NCBI RefSeq assembly: GCF_014805625.2
Contig: NW_023998485.1
Span: 1,237,349 to 1,301,348 of the forward strand
Source of the DNA: Glossina fuscipes
Taxonomy: Eukaryota > Arthropoda > Insecta > Diptera > Glossinidae
Direction of reading: 5' to 3'
Length of the DNA stretch: 64,000 bases
Shown: positions 1 through 11,079 of the stretch, piece by piece
How positions within the stretch are numbered: position 1 is the stretch's first letter
How the letters are laid out: each line of letters opens with the position of its first letter
Translations under genes and position numbers: made by a program
The notes under the pieces: generated by a model
Seen by the model: only the letters and a program-made list of their open reading frames with translations
Told to the model about the DNA's origin: nothing
Database searches by the model: none

Positions 1-3000
1 AGATAATTATACCTTAAGAGCTCCCTCAATTTCGGCTTGATCCTAACCACAAAAGTCCCAAAATTTAACTTTTTCGAGCGACTGAAAATGAATCGACGTT
101 TCATTCGATAAACGAAATAACTTCTCGTAGTACAGTAAATTAAATATTTCGGTGTAGATTCTTAAAAGAGAAATATGAAAGAACTAAAGATTGAAGCAGA
201 TCATGTCAATAATAAAATAAAAAAATATCAAGGTTTATATTGAAATAGAAACACAAAAGGTAGTCACATACAAAGGCCGAAAGAAAGAAAGCTTTGGATT
301 ACGCAATCAACGAAAACAAATGTTTGCAATCACATAAAGTCATTTTGAGGGCCCTGTTATGAGAATATGACAACAATCGATTGTGATCAAGCGGCCACAA
401 TCAAGCGACCACAATACCACAACTCTTTTATGTTATTTCTAGAATATCAAAAAAAAAGTCCTTATTGGAGAGAAACTTTTCCCTCAGTGAGTCTTGTGCT
501 TCTCTTCAAGCTTTTCGAAAAGAATTGTCGTGTCTGGTGGGAGATTACAATCCTTAGTCTTACCTGCTGAATTCTAAATTCTCTAATACGCCATAGATGT
601 CTTTGGAAAGTGTTTGAAGGTTATTTTTGCTGTTATTATTATCACTATTTTTATTATTATTCAAAAAGAAATACATACTAATAATGAAAAAACAATTCAA
701 TAATAAATAAGAAAACGCTTAAATTCTAGTCATACTTCATCTAATACTTGATTTAATTTATTACTTACACAGTGCCCTAGACACATGTGCTAGCATATTT
801 ATGCTCACGGTACATCAATTCCAAGATTCGGATGCCCTAATAAACGGTAGACCGTCTAAGTAATCTTATACACGTTACAATGTAGAGAAAACGATGATTT
901 CGTATAGTATAATATTCGGTGGGCGTGGATGATTTGATCGATATTTGTAAAGTATACGTGCAAATTGTTATCTTGTCTCTACTGCGATTAATGCGTAACG
1001 GACAAACAACCTTGAAACTACAGATGCTCGTAGTTTACACTGCTCTGTAAGAACATCACCCGACAAGAATTTCCAATGTCTATGCAAAATTCGAAGCCGT
1101 TAACGTTATATTAGCAGCCAAGAGAGGTTTTATCACAGCAGAACGACGAGAAAACACTTTATGCGGTCTACGAGATTATAGGTTTTGCAAATGTTTTGGC
1201 AAAACGTATATATCCTTATCCGCCGGCAGTGGATACAAACACAACGTTAGACAATATGTCTTCACGCTCGTACATCCCACTTAGATTAATTTATAGCAAG
1301 GTATCCCTTCTTTGTAGGTAGGAAGTTTATTTAAAGAAATTCATAAAATATATATACGCGCACCTTGTTTGCATTTGGAACTTTTTGTTGTACCGTGTAA
1401 TTCCTCCTTAAATAAACTGTCCTTAATCTCACTATATTTGAAGAAGCTATTTAAAGCAAACAAAAAAAAATGATATACTCAGGTGATACCGATCGTCACA
1501 CACTCCACGCGGCTTGGCCTAATACAATTTTTAACTTATTTTCGCGATAGTCGATAATTCACATCAATTTTGTGTGCGTAAATAGTAAGGCTTAGTAATT
1601 TTTGCCGAGGAATTTCGGAAATTGCAATCTTTTTCCATATAAGAACTTCTTAAACGATCTATAAGTTTTGTGTGAACACAGGTACGCGGCACAAGAACAA
1701 ACGTGCTTAAATCGATTCATATATAGTATCTTCAGCGTAATCAAAATAAATGAAAATAATAGGTGACCAATTAAAACAGATGAAGACATAAAATAATTAA
1801 ACTGAAATCATAAGTGGCACATTTTACAAAAGTGCCGAAATGCTTATGTAATAACTGTCATTTCGAACAAGAGAGCAGTGAGCTGTGCTCGAAAATAGGT
1901 GGAAACGCCCAAGCCGGAAAACCTTGTATGGCCGATTGTAGTGGTAAAAGGAGAAATGGCTTGCTATTGAGAGCTTTACAGTAGGCATCTTCCAGACATT
2001 ACGGATCCAGTATAGGAACTACTCTAGGAACATCACCGATGGTCATGAGCTGTATATTGCGCTATTCTATCACGGTGACAGGGGGAGGGGATGATTTTAA
2101 AGGATTAGAGTCCCCTATGATGGCTTATGAAAGAGCTTCCCTTCTACCGAAAAAAAAACGTCCAAAAAAAAGAAAGAACGAAAATGTTTTATAAGCGTCA
2201 GAAGTGCATTTATTATATACTTTTGTCTAATTCTCTTATACATCAAAATAATACTTTTCTTAACGTTTGCAAATAAAATGTAAAAATACAAAAAAAATTC
2301 GCTTTACTCACACGTGTAATATTTATAAATAAATATATATAGCTTAACAGTATAAATAAATAGTACCTACAAAAAAACATTTTCACTTGACACTTTTTCT
2401 CTTTTGCTTTTGTATTAGCAGACCTTTCAGTAAATATATTAGTAAATATGTCCCTTTTAAGCGGTTGCACATGTATTTGTAAGCATATATACGTATATAC
2501 CCATACATATACATATATGTAAGCAAATAAATTTTTTCTTTTTCCACGTTAGAGTAAGGCAATAGATTTTATTTTTTATATAATTTTTAACATATCACGT
2601 AGTTGCTGTTACAGTTTTTATTGAGTATTTTCCGTGAGATTATGGCATTTGCTAGCAATTCACTTTTAAGCGTTCAAATTTAACGCAACGCGCGGATTAC
2701 TTGTTATTCCTGTCGTGAAGCGAACGAAACTTTACTTTCAATTTTGAACGTCTATCAGTTAGTCGCTCGGAATGATTTTTCGTTAAAATGTTGTGATCAT
2801 ATTACCACCATATATTGCAGATCCTGACTTAACAAGAAAAACATATAGGAACTTTCAATTTTTTATCCTTTTTATTCTGGCAGTTGCACATATACAACTA
2901 AATTTAAGTGCAAAATATCAATTTTTTTTTTTCAACGTTATCTCTTTTTCACTACGGGTTGTGAATTTATTTAATTTCTTCGAACTAAAATCCAGCACGT

Positions 3001-4001
3001 TGATAGTTCGTTTTAAAACCCTGTCCAATAATCCAATCGATGTCGAGAGTTCTACTTTATCATACTGAATATAAAGCCAGCAAAAGAATTTCTCATTTAT
3101 TTAGTGAGCCGAAAAAAAATAGTTTGTGCAGATTCTTTAAGCCCATATTCTTGCAACATTTCACGTGCGATAGTTTTTTTGCTAATTATAAGTTACTTAT
3201 TTAAAACATCTTACGCTTCCAATTCTGACGGAATTAAGTCATTTCCCGACCTGTTAGCGAACACACAGAACCTTTTTAAAGTTTATTAAATTTGCATCTT
3301 TATAGCTTTTCATGTCAACGTTCAAAACTTTGCGATGAAATGTCTCACAATTAAATTCAAGGATATCCGTCCACATGAGCAGGAAAATATATTTTATTCT
3401 TCTGAATTCCGTTCCATTGCAGTTGAAACCAACGTTTCTGCTACTGTTTAAAACTAGCTGCAACAAAATACAATGCTTTGATGATTTGGAAACTTTAAAA
3501 AAAACATTTTACTTATTTTTAAACGAAATATCCAGCGAACTAAATAATTTCAAGCACACATTCCACGTTTTAGAGTTATCCCCATTGCAAAAGATATTAG
3601 GATCGCAAATGTCAGTGGAAAAGCATTTAGTATTTTCGGCATATACTTAAAGAAGAAAATTTGTTTCCTGACTTTTCCACTAATGTCCACGTCGTGTTTA
3701 GTTCAAAGTCATGATCGGATACAAAATTCAGGCAAAAACAGATTGGAATAATTGGGTCATACCATAGCAATTTGCAAATGTGGAATGTGAATAGAGCGTG
3801 AAACACAGCGAAACGCTGCGTTCTCTTGCCGAACGTAAAATAATCAAAAAAAAAAGGATAAACAAATATGTAGATGAAGCATGCTAATACGCGAAATATA
3901 AAGATCAAATTTCAAATTCTTCCATTAGCAAACGCCAAAATCTTTTTCAAAAACAGAGATTATATGCTGCCTTCTTTACAATTAATTCAAAATGTTGTTA
4001 C
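1..4001. other. AT-rich 3' flank of spitz, no recognised gene
   Basis: No gene of a known family was recognised here. The open stretches are short, AT-rich and lack domain signatures. One 78-codon open frame without ATG on the plus strand (1051-1284, ends in TAG) has a protein-like composition with several Arg and Cys but matches nothing I know. At about 2757-2775 the plus strand reads ATCAGTTAGTCG, which resembles an arthropod initiator; nothing convincing follows it. The part adjoining 4001 should contain the spitz 3' UTR, but I could not fix its polyadenylation site. Confidence 0.5.
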
Positions 4002-4817
4002 TCAAAATCTATTAAATCGTTTTGTTGTAAAACCCATAGGAAATGCTTCAATATGCTGATGCAAGCAGGAATTGTTTTCTTTCTCGTCCTCAACTTTTTC
4101 CTCTGAAATAAGTAAATATTTATTATCATTTTCCATAGCCAAAGTAGAGCAATAACGTTTCTCTAAACAGTAACGACAATTATTGATTGCTTCTCCATAT
4201 ACGTTCTCATCATAAAATATTAATTTTTTGGAAGCAGAGGCTACGGCGACCTTATGGTCGTATCGTAAGTACAAGACTAGACAAATGAAAAGCAAAATCA
4301 ATAGTATGCAAGTGATACCACTGGCAATACTGGCTTGTTCGAGTATAGGACGTGGAAGTTTTGGTTGATAGGAGCCATCTAATTCCTTGTACTCACAACG
4401 AGGACCCATAAAGCCAATAGCACACTCACAATTATGCATAATCGAACCGCCGATCTTTACTGCAAAGCACGTGGCCTCGTTCAAACAATACCATTTATGA
4501 TAATCGGCCGAACATTTAAATGTCGGGAATGTTATATTCGGTCTCAGTGTAGTTGTCGTTGTTGTAGTTGTGGCAGTAGTGCTAGCGCTGATTGTAGCCA
4601 ATGTAGAGGTTGAAGTAGTAGTAGTTGTGCTCGTAATAGTAGTGGTACTAGTAGTTGAAGGAGGCATCTTAGTAGTGGTGGGTGCAGCTATAGAGAAAGG
4701 TCTAGGTTTTGGTACACTACGACTAGAGCAAGCCAGTATCGTAGAGGGCCAACACATTAGCATTAACAATGTAAAAAGACAGCATATAATTAGTAATTGA
4801 AACTTGAAATTAAACAT
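4002..4817 (-). CDS. spi: Spitz, TGF-alpha-like EGF receptor ligand precursor
   Basis: A complete 271-residue single-exon frame encodes a type I membrane EGF ligand precursor. A hydrophobic signal peptide (about 1-29) ends at ...LAC, followed by CSSRSVPKPRP; Cys30 would be the new N-terminus and is the residue palmitoylated by Rasp in Drosophila Spitz. A Thr/Ser-rich linker (about 47-90) leads to RPNITFPTFKC and one EGF domain with six cysteines (102, 111, 117, 130, 132, 141), ending ECAIGFMGPRCEYKE. The ASIASG motif (162-167) at the start of the transmembrane helix (about 165-184) is the rhomboid protease cleavage determinant of Spitz. The cytosolic tail is Cys-containing and acidic. Family knowledge: Star exports the precursor and Rhomboid cleaves it to activate EGFR. 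Keren is the close alternative, but the CSSR..PKPR start and the upstream miR-2 cluster favour Spitz. The 5' untranslated exons were not found. Confidence 0.93.
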   Translation of the reverse strand: MFNFKFQLLIICCLFTLLMLMCWPSTILACSSRSVPKPRPFSIAAPTTTKMPPSTTSTTTITSTTTTTSTSTLATISASTTATTTTTTTTLRPNITFPTFKCSADYHKWYCLNEATCFAVKIGGSIMHNCECAIGFMGPRCEYKELDGSYQPKLPRPILEQASIASGITCILLILLFICLVLYLRYDHKVAVASASKKLIFYDENVYGEAINNCRYCLEKRYCSTLAMENDNKYLLISEEKVEDEKENNSCLHQHIEAFPMGFTTKRFNRF

Positions 4818-6028
4818 TTTTATATATTTTCTTGAATACTTGAAGTTTATAAGAATACTGTTCTAACCTTAAAAGTGGAATGCTTTCTTTAGCTTAATAG
4901 ACTAATGTTTGATTTTTGGTATTTTTTTTTTGTTTTTTTTTTTTAGTATTTGGTATACATTTCTTGAGAGCTGTTGAAAACCGTATTAAAATTCAATTAA
5001 ATACTTTAACTACTTTAAGTCAGCAAATATTTATATCACAAAATGTAAAAAAAAGAGAAGATATATTTAATTAATTAATATAATAATGAATTTTTTTTCT
5101 CTTAAATTTCAGCATATATTTATTAAAATTATTTCAATAAATGAAATATTGATGTGTGTGTCTGCTCTCAAAACCCACTCGTATGCAGTCCGCGAGCTTC
5201 ATAAACCTGTGCGGGAAGTAGAAATATAGAAAATAAAAGATTATCATTAATATTCAAAATAATTTTCGTAAAAAACAAACAAATAATGGAAAACGCTTCT
5301 CGATTCATTTCTATATTATATGTAGATGTGGAATCAAGTGCGTAAATCTATTTAAATAAATTCACACAGAGAATATGTTATGTACCTTTATACCGATGAT
5401 GATAAAGTGATGATGAGATGAGAGGCTTCTACAAAATATAAATTTTTGTTTTTACTCTTTTCTAAACAAAGTTTTGTTTAATAACATCCATAACAATTTT
5501 AATATAAAATTAAAATGTTAAGATGTCAAAGCGAACATTAGAAGAAGAAGAAGAAAATACATTCACACAAACATACATATGTATTAAGCGGATTTTTTTT
5601 TTTATTTTTAAAGTTCGGCTCTTACGACAAATACTACTAAAAACTTTTGTAAAACTGTTTTTAACCAACTTCATTTAACAAAGAAAAATTGTTCTTTCTT
5701 TAATCGCAATTTTCAAGGATTACATAAAAAAGATCAAAATAATAATAATAATTCATTTTATGCAACGCCAATTTTATGAATACTATGCGTCGTGCAAACA
5801 AGGTCACGTGAATAAAACGCGAGGAGTCTTTGATAGTCAATTGTTAGCTGATTGAGACTGCCTTGGAATTGAACTAATACATAATCTTACTTAATGGTAG
5901 CACCCCAACCTAACGGTTAAATATTGTAAGTTAAAAGCTTTAGTATTGCAAATGTCTTGTCATGCTTTAAATTACTTCGCTTCGGCTATCGCTGGCACGT
6001 TTTGACCAGATTTCAATTTCCATAATAA
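4818..6028. other. noncoding, upstream of the spitz coding exon
   Basis: AT-rich DNA that probably holds the spitz leader next to the ATG and the end of its upstream intron. On the minus strand, a pyrimidine stretch ending TTCCACTTTTAAG at about 4871-4885 is a possible splice acceptor close to the start codon; this is weak. Poly(A/T) runs and TAA-rich simple sequence fill the rest. No gene seen. Confidence 0.4.
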
Positions 6029-6379
6029 GGTCAAGATGCCTGTGACATTTTCACTTTCTACCCTGTCTATTACGATTTTACGAGTTCAAAAAACAATTGG
6101 CAAGGTGCCAAATGGACGGAGAATGTTATGCTAATGAAGATATGTACGCATTATACTTTAGGTCGCAACTATGCTGCGGCAACAATCATAACAAATACCA
6201 AAAGTGCTTCTGAATGCTTCACCAAGTGGTAAAGACTTGCAAGGTTCTAACAAGAATATTGCTATGTGTCGGATCAACGCACATGCTTGCCAGTCTGTGA
6301 CCAAGCGCCCAAATTTAAAGATTTAAACCTGAAGTTCGATGTGTACATGAGAGAAAGCAATGCTCGTCATGTAGCATAG
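6029..6379 (+). pseudogene. unidentified coding-like remnant with two in-frame stops
   Basis: One frame reads as protein for 117 codons and is broken only by TAA at 6230-6232 and a second TAA a few codons later; it ends in TAG. It starts just after an AG that could be a splice acceptor (CCATAATAAG). The translation is rich in Tyr, Trp and Asn, with six to seven spaced cysteines (DACDIF, MKICTHY, SECFTKW, EYCYVSDQ, TCLPVCDQ), suggesting a decayed secreted protein exon. I do not recognise the family. Codon-like composition over the whole length is the main reason to list it; chance cannot be excluded. Confidence 0.3.
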
Positions 6380-6554
6380 CCGAAAAGTTATTCTTATATT
6401 ATATTTGCCATTATTATTAAAGGTGTTGAGCAACTAGAACTTGAAGTTGTCTTAACAAGTATGAAAACTGGACGGCGCTTTAGTTGATCTAACCATTATT
6501 CGTTTTTCAAATACATGTATCATAAAACATAGAAATTTTGCGCAAGTGTTATAT

Positions 6555-6715
6555 AACACATTTTGAAATTATATTTGAATATTCGTGGGTTCAAATCTCA
6601 AGTGCGGTAGAGTTTGTAATAAAGCCGGAAGCCTTAAATGCTAATGCTTTAAGACTTTAGTCTTAGAATTTATTCTCTGGCTTAATATTAATAATAATGA
6701 TAATAATAATATTTG
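6555..6715 (+). repeat. SINE-like fragment with Pol III B-box motif (copy A)
   Basis: CGTGGGTTCAAATCTCAAGT at about 6584-6603 contains a tRNA B-box-like GGTTCAAATCT. It is followed by GCGGTAGAGTTT and then, after about 90 bases, a (TAA)n-type tail. The same core recurs at 17.64, 43.86 and 45.34 kb. The shared core plus simple-repeat tail suggests a tRNA-derived SINE family rather than a tRNA gene; no cloverleaf can be built here. Confidence 0.4.
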
Positions 6716-8934
6716 ATGACATATGTCAGGAATGCTTTTTTGTCTTAAACTTTTGGAACAGTTAGCGAAATTTATTTCGTTTTGTTCGAAGATATAACCT
6801 CCGTCCCACATTAATAAAGTGCTCCAAGCGTTTGAAGGGCTAAAAACAAATTAATATTATCTTTACTTATAATTTCCAGAAATGCAATTATTTTCAGCTT
6901 GGGGACTTCTACATAGCATTTTGCCCTTCTGCTTCAATGCATCATAGTTGAAGCACCAGCTATATTTGTTTCCAAAAATGTGTAGTTCCTCGCAACGCTA
7001 GAAACTTCTTGGCTTTTGCTTAAGCTGTTGGAAACAAATCGAGCGTAAATTTCCAAATCGTTTAACTTTTTACTCGAAATTTCACGCTTCTTTAAGCCCT
7101 GCAACTGATTAACGCCAACAATTCGGGTCTCCTAATATTTCAAATTTCTATTTTTCAAAAGATTTTCTGCTTTTAAAAATTTTCTTAATTTAAAAAATAA
7201 GACAATGATACACTCAATACGTGTAAAATTGCCCCAACGAACTGTTTTAGGTCCAGCAATGCATACAATTTTCGCTTTAGTTCTTCCGACCGCTGACAAT
7301 ACTTTAAATGTGATGAATGCGCGCGACACAGCGATACTATTTTTATGTAGTGCACCCACAAATGTTTCTTACGAACTGCAAATTCATCTCAAAAAAATTC
7401 CGCCGAACAAACGATAAAATAATATCCCTACCAAAAACTGTGTCAAACAGCTTTGCTTACATGTCGACCAAAGATTAACATAAGAAAATGAAACCAACTT
7501 GGCTTAAACCTTATACCTACAAACCAGAAGACTTACTCTATTGTCTAATTCGTCTAATATCTTGACTTAATCTATAAGAGAGTATCTTTAAAACCCTTTC
7601 TGTCCTACGCCATACAATGTGGAGAAAGGCTAGTAACTTTAATATTAAAATACTTCAAAGAAGGCAATTTATCTTCTTGCTAACGCCCCGCAGCAAAATT
7701 ATTTATGATGACCTGAACTTACTGCTCAGCAAAAATGGGATTCGACGCCTTCCTTAAAATACCCTGTCAGAGTGAGTAATTACGTTATTCCCTTGGCAAT
7801 AGCTCTTTTAGGCGATCCAGAAGGAGAACGTTGAAGAGGCGCCATATATTAGCTGCCCCAGTGGCAAATTAACTTAATTTTCGTCCCTTAAAATATTTTA
7901 ATGATTTTCCCAAGTTTATACAAGTTTATTCTTTTTATTTATTTGAACATCACATTTGTATTGTTATATTCTTCCAATTGGAGGACAATAATCTCTGGTA
8001 TTTTCCTCACGTTGGTATAAAATTTACTAATTATCTTCTTGGATAAATTACAAAGCAGATATGCAATAAAAAAATAAAAAAATAAAAAATATGAGATTGT
8101 ACTTTCTGTTTATCAAACGAAATTGATCACAGTGAAAATTGATTATGTTTCACTAGAAGACAAATCATTCAAAATCATTAAAAATCAAAAGCTTTTTGCG
8201 ACAAATAAGTTAGCAAATTACCAACTGAAGGAATGGTTTAAACTTGTGCTAGTTGTACTGAATAATCATATAAGAATACTACTTTAATCAAAAAGAGAAA
8301 AATCAGTACCACTCCCTTCACGATTTTTTCAATTTCTAATTTCAATTTTCTCACGAAATTTGCCCATTAACTGATACACCATATATATCTTCATATACAT
8401 ACACCTTTAATTATGTACACCGGATGTATATAACGTTGTGCAGATGACGTTCAGAAACGTTCAGAAAGATTTAACATAGATCCGTGTTTTATTATATTAA
8501 CCGATTCTGCAATTAGACTCGTCTATCTCTCTTCTTATCTTCTTGAAGATGGATATCTCTTCAGTGTTCGCATTTGTATTCAATCGACACTTCGCAAAGT
8601 TCAAGACATTTTTACGAAATTTGCTTTACTAATGTGTTTAGCTCAAGGAAGGACTCTGTTAAAATTGGTTTGGATCACACCACTCTTCACAGCTTAGAGT
8701 TTATGACGGGAAAAAGTAATTTTGAAAATCTCTCGGCAACAATCGCTTAATAATATTTCAGCATACCAACTGAAAAGTTATTGAACCACCGCAACTATGA
8801 AGATAAGCAAAGATGTAGCAAGAGGTCTAATTTTCAATATTAAGTGCTTGCACGTATTTTAATCATTATTCCACATGAAAAATGCATTTATTGAGAAAAA
8901 TTGATGCAGTATATATTAACCAAAATATGTTCTT
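6716..8934. other. noncoding AT-rich stretch
   Basis: No gene of known family seen. A minus-strand frame at 7132-7359 is basic and hydrophobic with no recognisable domain and is probably chance. A/T-rich microsatellite-like sequence occurs around 8060-8090. Most of this is likely intronic or intergenic DNA of the spitz locus. Confidence 0.4.
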
Positions 8935-9530
8935 TGCATCTCTCTGTCAACATGACGATTCCATATCGAAGGAACGGGTTATCGATCCACTTTTGCACTT
9001 CTTCCGCATTTCGGAATCTGTGCCAGCCAAGCCATTCTACATCGATCTGTACAAAGAATAACTAGAAGGCGCTACGTGTGCTGAGTACCCTGGATGCGGC
9101 AAAACTTTTCATCAGAGCTGCAACAGTGTATCTTTAAGCAAGTGTTCTCCGAGCATGGCCGAGCATCGTCACTCATGACGTTGAGTTTGGAGCTGTTCAC
9201 GACTATTGTCAGTCTTTTTTGCAACAGTATATCGTTTTGTTCAGGTGATGTCGGTGGATATGCGCGGTAAGTTTCATTCGGTTTTAGAGTCTCGTAATAC
9301 ACTACACCTTGCTGATCCCACCATATGCCCAGAAAAACTCTGCGGCTACGAATATTCCGTTTCGGTGTCGATGTGGCTCTCTTGGACTAAACCACGACTT
9401 TTGGTGCTTGGGATTGTCGTAAACGATGCAGTTTTCATCTCCAATGAAACAGCGATGCAGACAAATGTCGAAATCATCGAATTAGACCTTTGTGTACATT
9501 GATATATTGATACTTCTCATTAACTAATTT
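8935..9530 (-). mobile_element. decayed mariner transposase remnant 1
   Basis: Read on the minus strand in three shifting frames, the sequence gives hallmarks of a mariner (Tc1/mariner) transposase in the right order. First comes IGDEN..VYDNPKHQKSW, matching the family's TGDE.W..Y.NP...KSW with the first catalytic Asp. Next is GIWWDQQGVVYYETLKPNET, the classic WWDQ..V.YE.LKP.ET block. Then SDDARPCSENT stands for the HDNARPH..  second Asp region. Finally AEEVQKWIDNPF and a LTER-like end match the region with the third Asp (mariner D34D). At least two frameshifts and several substitutions make it inactive. No terminal inverted repeats were found. It is older debris within the putative spitz upstream region. 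Confidence 0.8.
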
Positions 9531-10552
9531 TCGCCAAGAGATCTAACTGATCAAAATGCATGCAAGCGTCTATTAGTTTATGATGAAAAGATCTGTAGCA
9601 GAGCCCTTAATTTTAATAAATTTGGAGCTCGCGAGTTCTCGTTTTAGGCTTCTTCTCATATAAAATATAACGTTTGGTATTTTTATGACGAAAATCAATA
9701 AGGAATTGTTTTAGGTAAACTGACGTAGGATATTTAATGATCGCTCTAGGCTGACTGAAATGCTTTTACTTTTTTCTATAAACGATCATTTGGTAGGAGT
9801 GATACTTATGATATATTAATTTTTCGGAGTTACTTTTTTTTTTTTTATTGTTTGCAAAATTAAAAACAACTCATTTGAATTTTATAAAGAATGCTTTTCA
9901 ATTACTGAACGTTTTCATTGCAGGCGCTTTCCACCGAACTTTATTTTCGCCAACTAGGCTTGTTGACCCGCTGAAATCACACAATGTCAGAGGAACGCTT
10001 TCGTTTTAAGATCTTCCAAAAATTTTCGGGTTCGCACGATGATAAATATTTCGATTTCTCTAGGCAAGGCAAAGCGTATTCAATGCATTCGTATCGTCAT
10101 TAAAAACATCTCCGTTTATGTGCCGCAATGTCTTTTCACTGTTTGTGAAGTGCGAAGTATGTCTCGCTCCCTTCCGTAACATATTCAATAGTGTGTTTAA
10201 TAATCTTATCAAGGCTATAAATTGACGCAAACGCAACATATGGCGGTCATCACCAAATACACATTTCGATAATAAGCTGGATAATTTGGAAATTTAATTG
10301 CTTTGTTTGTAAATTAATTAAATGTGAGAGATTCTATAATGAGGCTTAAATAAAATCTTCCATCTTCCGTCATCTTTAGCCAAGTATCAGCAGAATTCCG
10401 AACATTTATTCAATCAATGTCTGCTGTTAGCTGTTTTCAATCAGAAACTTGTTATAGTACGTTAAACATATTTTTTTGTTTTTTCATAGAAAAAATTACT
10501 TGCTTACCATCTTTTGGATATTTTTTACATTTTATGTTGTTTCCCGTTGATT
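9531..10552. other. noncoding, between mariner remnant and miR-2 cluster
   Basis: No coding signal recognised. The right-hand part (from about 10380) becomes pyrimidine-rich as it approaches the miRNA hairpins. Nothing else to report. Confidence 0.4.
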
Positions 10553-10624
10553 ATCCTAGCTCATCAAAGCTGGCTGTGATATGCGTTGATAATCCATATC
10601 ACAACCACTTGATGAGGCTTAGAT
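10553..10624 (-). ncRNA. mir-2a-2: mir-2a-2 precursor hairpin
   Basis: The minus strand folds into a nearly perfect stem-loop: a 5' arm beginning CTAAGCCTCATCAAGTGG, a loop of about 11 nt, and a 3' arm containing the miR-2a sequence at 10559-10581 (starts TATCACAGCCAGC, ends GATGAGC). Seed and mature arm match the known miR-2 family, and the 5' arm matches the Drosophila mir-2a-2 precursor closely, so this paralogue can be named. In flies miR-2 represses pro-apoptotic genes through K-box sites. It lies on the same strand as spitz and about 5.7 kb upstream of its coding exon, so it is probably processed from the spitz primary transcript. Confidence 0.93.
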
Positions 10625-10760
10625 AAGCAACATTTTTTTTCTTTAACTTCCTTCTGGTTTTCACATATGTTTATATATGTTTATATCAGCTTTTTTTTCC
10701 CGATATTTTTCAATCACTTAATCTTCGCTCGTTCGCTCTCAATTGATTACTGTGCAACAA

Positions 10761-10863
10761 GTCCTAGCTCATCAAAGCTGGCTGTGATATGCAATTTTAG
10801 ATTGAATTAGAACTAAAATCATATAATTCACAACATTTCACAGCCACTTTGTGAGGCTAGGAC
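10761..10863 (-). ncRNA. mir-2a-1: mir-2a-1 precursor hairpin
   Basis: A second minus-strand stem-loop, bounded by GTCCTAGC/GCTAGGAC complementary ends. The 5' arm reads CTCACAAAGTGGCTGTGAAA and the 3' arm holds the identical miR-2a mature sequence at 10767-10789. The terminal loop region is long and AT-rich, about 45 nt. Naming as mir-2a-1 rests on its middle position in the cluster and the 5' arm sequence. The separate precursor with the same mature product argues for conserved dosage of miR-2a. Confidence 0.92.
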
Positions 10864-10869
10864 AAGTGC

Positions 10870-10995
10870 CGAAAAATTTTCCTATATATATAAATACATA
10901 TATATATATATATCTATATATATATTTTCGCAAAACGTGTACATGTTTATATAAATATATTTTTTATTTCTTAATACTTTTTCGGTAAAAGAAAT
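10870..10995. repeat. TA-rich microsatellite between hairpins
   Basis: A (TA)n-rich stretch at about 10883-10932 separates mir-2a-1 from mir-2b-2. Simple-sequence expansion between otherwise tightly conserved precursors; no other signal. Confidence 0.6.
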
Positions 10996-11079
10996 GTGAC
11001 GCTCCTCAAAGCTGGCTGTGATATGAATATTAAATCGAGCTGTGTACAACATTTCGCAGCCACTTTGAAGAATGACACA
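10996..11079 (-). ncRNA. mir-2b-2: mir-2b-2 precursor hairpin
   Basis: A third minus-strand stem-loop with ends TGTCATTCTTC and GAGGAGCGTCAC. The 3' arm carries miR-2b at 11001-11023, which differs from miR-2a at the 3' part (GAGGAGC instead of GATGAGC). The 5' arm reads CAAAGTGGCTGCGAAATG, very close to Drosophila mir-2b-2. It is the first hairpin in transcription order (2b-2, 2a-1, 2a-2), the order I recall for the Drosophila spi-linked cluster. The three hairpins lie within about 530 bp. Confidence 0.92.

Noticed and set aside
2793..3650. Series of plus-strand frames after an initiator-like ATCAGTTAGTCG at about 2757
   Set aside because: Frames differ, composition is AT-driven, no splice sites join them and no family is recognised.
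4570..4800. Val/Ile-rich 76-codon frame on the plus strand
   Set aside because: It is the antisense shadow of the threonine tract in Spitz.
6584..6603. tRNA gene suggested by GGTTCAAATCT
   Set aside because: No acceptor or anticodon stem can be formed, and the motif recurs with SINE-like flanks.
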